A stretch of 8,265 nucleotides of DNA from Bacteroidales bacterium UBA1751. GTDB lineage: Bacteria; Bacteroidota; Bacteroidia; Bacteroidales; UBA932. Position numbers and translations under genes: made by a program. A model generated the notes under the pieces. It was not told the DNA's origin and ran no database searches. It worked only from the letters and a program-made list of their open reading frames with translations. Below are positions 7,293-8,265 of this stretch, in pieces (positions within the stretch are counted from its first letter, which is position 1; each line of letters opens with the position of its first letter). The stretch covers positions 1,685 to 9,949 of the forward strand of contig DCHN01000029.1 in assembly GCA_002315995.1 (NCBI GenBank), written 5' to 3'.

Positions 7293-7987
7293 TGAAGAAA
7301 GTTATTATTATTGCTGCGGCAATAGTCATTGCAGGTGCAATGCTGCCGGTTTCAGTATCGAAGTTCAAATCATACGACCGCACCGTGGAGGTCAAGGGAC
7401 TTTGTGAGCGTGAGGTCAAGGCCGATAAGGTCATCTGGCCACTCACCTTCAAGATTGCCAACAATGATCTTACAGCTGCTCTTGCCAATATTGACAAAGC
7501 AAATGCAGCCATTGTGAAGTTCCTCAAGGATGGCGGAATAGATGAGTCTGAGATTAACATTGCCACTCCTAGAATCAACGATAAGTATACATCTTCCGAG
7601 TATGGCAATAACGACAGGCAGTTCCGATATCTCTGCACCAGCGTTGTTACCGTTTGCACAGGCAACGTTGATGCTGTTCTGGCTCTTCTTCCGCGCCAGA
7701 GCGAACTTATGAAGGATGGCATAACCCTTTTTGAAAACGAGTGGGACGATAACAAGATCCGCTTCAATTTCGAGGGCCTGAATGAAATCAAACCTATGAT
7801 GATAGAGGAAGCCACCAAGAACGCACGTGAAGCCGCAATCAAGTTCGCACAGGACTCCGAGAGCTCGCTTGGCAAAATCAAAACCGCCACCCAGGGCAAC
7901 TTCAGCATAGAGGCCCGTGACGCAAACACCCCTCAGATTAAACGAGTGAGAGTTGTCACCAGCGTCACCTACTACCTGAACAGATAG
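7292..7987 (+). CDS. SIMPL domain (DUF541) protein, membrane-anchored, periplasmic
   Basis: From the ATG at 7292 the product has 231 residues. The frame stays open upstream to a TTG at 7250, but the ATG start (MKKVIIIAAAIVIAGAML) gives a clean N-terminal signal anchor directly at the terminus and is preferred. The rest fits the SIMPL/DUF541 family (relatives of E. coli YggE): TVEVKGLCEREVKADKVIWP near residue 30, a helix of the form LANIDKANAAIVKFLKDGG, the TPRINDKY strand, and a final strand RVRVVTSVTYYLNR. The family is predicted to act outside the cytoplasm; YggE has been linked to oxidative-stress tolerance, but no biochemical activity is established. Length and order match the single-domain Bacteroidota versions. 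It lies 53 nt after the M28 gene, is preceded by a dyad at the ATG, and is the last gene before a probable terminator. Confidence 0.85.
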   Translation: MKKVIIIAAAIVIAGAMLPVSVSKFKSYDRTVEVKGLCEREVKADKVIWPLTFKIANNDLTAALANIDKANAAIVKFLKDGGIDESEINIATPRINDKYTSSEYGNNDRQFRYLCTSVVTVCTGNVDAVLALLPRQSELMKDGITLFENEWDDNKIRFNFEGLNEIKPMMIEEATKNAREAAIKFAQDSESSLGKIKTATQGNFSIEARDANTPQIKRVRVVTSVTYYLNR

Positions 7988-8015
7988 AGTGTCTTTTCGC
8001 TTGTAGCAACTTTTT

Positions 8016-8076
8016 CGGCAAATGGAAAGTGCTGTGGAGAACACAAAATTCTCCACGGTGCTTTTTCCATTAGCCG
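8016..8076. other. Extended stem enclosing the terminator
   Basis: The terminator hairpin can be lengthened: AATGGAAA (8021-8028) pairs with TTTCCATT (8064-8071), leaving a 2-nt TT bulge, and CGGC (8016-8019) pairs with GCCG (8073-8076) across an A-A mismatch. The whole structure is about 25 bp long and nearly symmetric on both strands. In the full fold the T tract is sequestered in the stem, so it represents a later or alternative state to the terminator. Confidence 0.6.
8029..8066 (+). terminator. Probable rho-independent terminator of the gene cluster
   Basis: Arms 8029-8041 (GTGCTGTGGAGAA) and 8049-8061 pair over 13 positions, eight of them an uninterrupted Watson-Crick core (GTGGAGAA with TTCTCCAC) plus three G-U wobbles below it, around the 7-nt loop CACAAAA. 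TTTTT (8062-8066) follows the stem directly. It lies 41 nt after the SIMPL stop codon, as expected for the end of the transcript. The T tract is short, so termination may be partial. Confidence 0.6.
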
Positions 8077-8099
8077 CCGGAGACGGTATATTCCGGCGG
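8074..8099. other. GC-rich hairpin downstream of the terminator
   Basis: CCGCCGGA (8074-8081) and TCCGGCGG (8092-8099) form a perfect 8-bp stem around a 10-nt loop. No T tract follows on the plus strand. The left arm shares bases 8074-8076 with the outer arm of the preceding extended stem, so the two full structures exclude each other. Confidence 0.6.
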
Positions 8100-8139
8100 A
8101 GGTGCCACATAGCCTTTGTTCCGTTAATCGTAGCAAGAC

Positions 8140-8265
8140 AAACGGCCACAAAACACCCCTTTTTGTGGCCAAATGACCTTCCGGAACCCCAAACGGCCAC
8201 AAAACCACACCTTTTTGTGGCCAAATGACCTTCCGGAACCTCAAACGGCCACAAAACCACCCCTT
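8140..8265. repeat. Tandem array of 51-52-nt units with internal inverted repeats (runs off the window)
   Basis: Units begin with AAACGGCCACAAAA at 8140, 8191 and 8243; the third is cut by the window end. Periods are 51 and 52 nt. Each full unit holds a perfect 10-bp inverted repeat, GGCCACAAAA with TTTTGTGGCC (8144-8153/8161-8170 and 8195-8204/8213-8222), then AAATGACC, the palindrome TTCCGGAA (8179-8186, 8231-8238), and an ACC-rich end. The arms are identical between copies while the loops differ (CACCCCT, CCACACCT), which suggests the stems are what is kept. There is no variable spacer as in CRISPR. Unequal unit lengths shift the reading frame, so the array is not a coding repeat. Confidence 0.9.

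Noticed and set aside
8022..8228. Plus-strand 68-codon open frame after the SIMPL gene
   Set aside because: It runs through the terminator hairpin and two noncoding repeat units and resembles no known protein.
7370..8260. Minus-strand open frame of 296 codons across the SIMPL gene and the repeats
   Set aside because: It is antisense to a convincing SIMPL gene, and its N-terminus is only the frame-shifting translation of the tandem repeats.
8140..8265. CRISPR array
   Set aside because: The whole 51-52-nt unit is conserved with no unique spacers, and no cas gene is present.
8140..8265. Integron attC-type recombination sites
   Set aside because: The stems are perfect rather than imperfect with bulged bases, no core RYYYAAC/GTTRRRY pair is clear, and no cassette genes or integrase are seen.

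Overview
The window reads as one continuous plus-strand gene cluster from a Bacteroidota (probably Bacteroidales) chromosome. The reasons are menaquinone genes rather than ubiquinone genes, A-rich translation starts without clear Shine-Dalgarno sequences, a lipoprotein-type exported M28 peptidase, a CocE/NonD-type exported hydrolase, and an inner-membrane-anchored SIMPL protein. The family assignments come from motifs I recognise by eye; no database search was possible. I cannot name the genus.

Layout. Positions 1-513 hold the 3' end of an ABC-transporter ATPase of the polar amino acid type, carrying an unusual C-terminal extension of about 130 residues. Then come menG/ubiE (517-1242) and menA (1255-2232), the methyltransferase and prenyltransferase that finish menaquinone synthesis. 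Next are a secreted CocE/NonD-family serine hydrolase (2263-4185) and a FucI/AraA-like sugar-isomerase-fold protein (4190-5494). After a 58-nt spacer with a strong hairpin comes a zinc M28 aminopeptidase-like lipoprotein (5553-7238), followed by a SIMPL (DUF541) protein (7292-7987). Gene gaps are 3, 12, 30, 4, 58 and 53 nt, so the set is probably one transcript or two overlapping ones. No convincing promoter lies inside, and the main promoter should be upstream of the window.

The last 278 nt carry no credible gene. They begin with a probable intrinsic terminator (8029-8066) embedded in a longer stem that competes with a second GC-rich hairpin. They end in a tandem array of 51-52-nt units (8140 to the window edge), each with a perfect 10-bp inverted repeat and an 8-bp palindrome. 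The array continues beyond the window.

How the genes may work together: MenA prenylates dihydroxynaphthoate and MenG methylates the product, giving the respiratory quinone. The two exported hydrolases and the amino acid transporter ATPase would fit release and uptake of peptide-derived nutrients, but this link is inference from proximity. I see no defence system, mobile element, CRISPR array or RNA gene. The most interesting items are the repeat array, the degenerate GHKL-like tail on the ABC ATPase, and the orphan isomerase-like protein with an internal 33-bp duplication.
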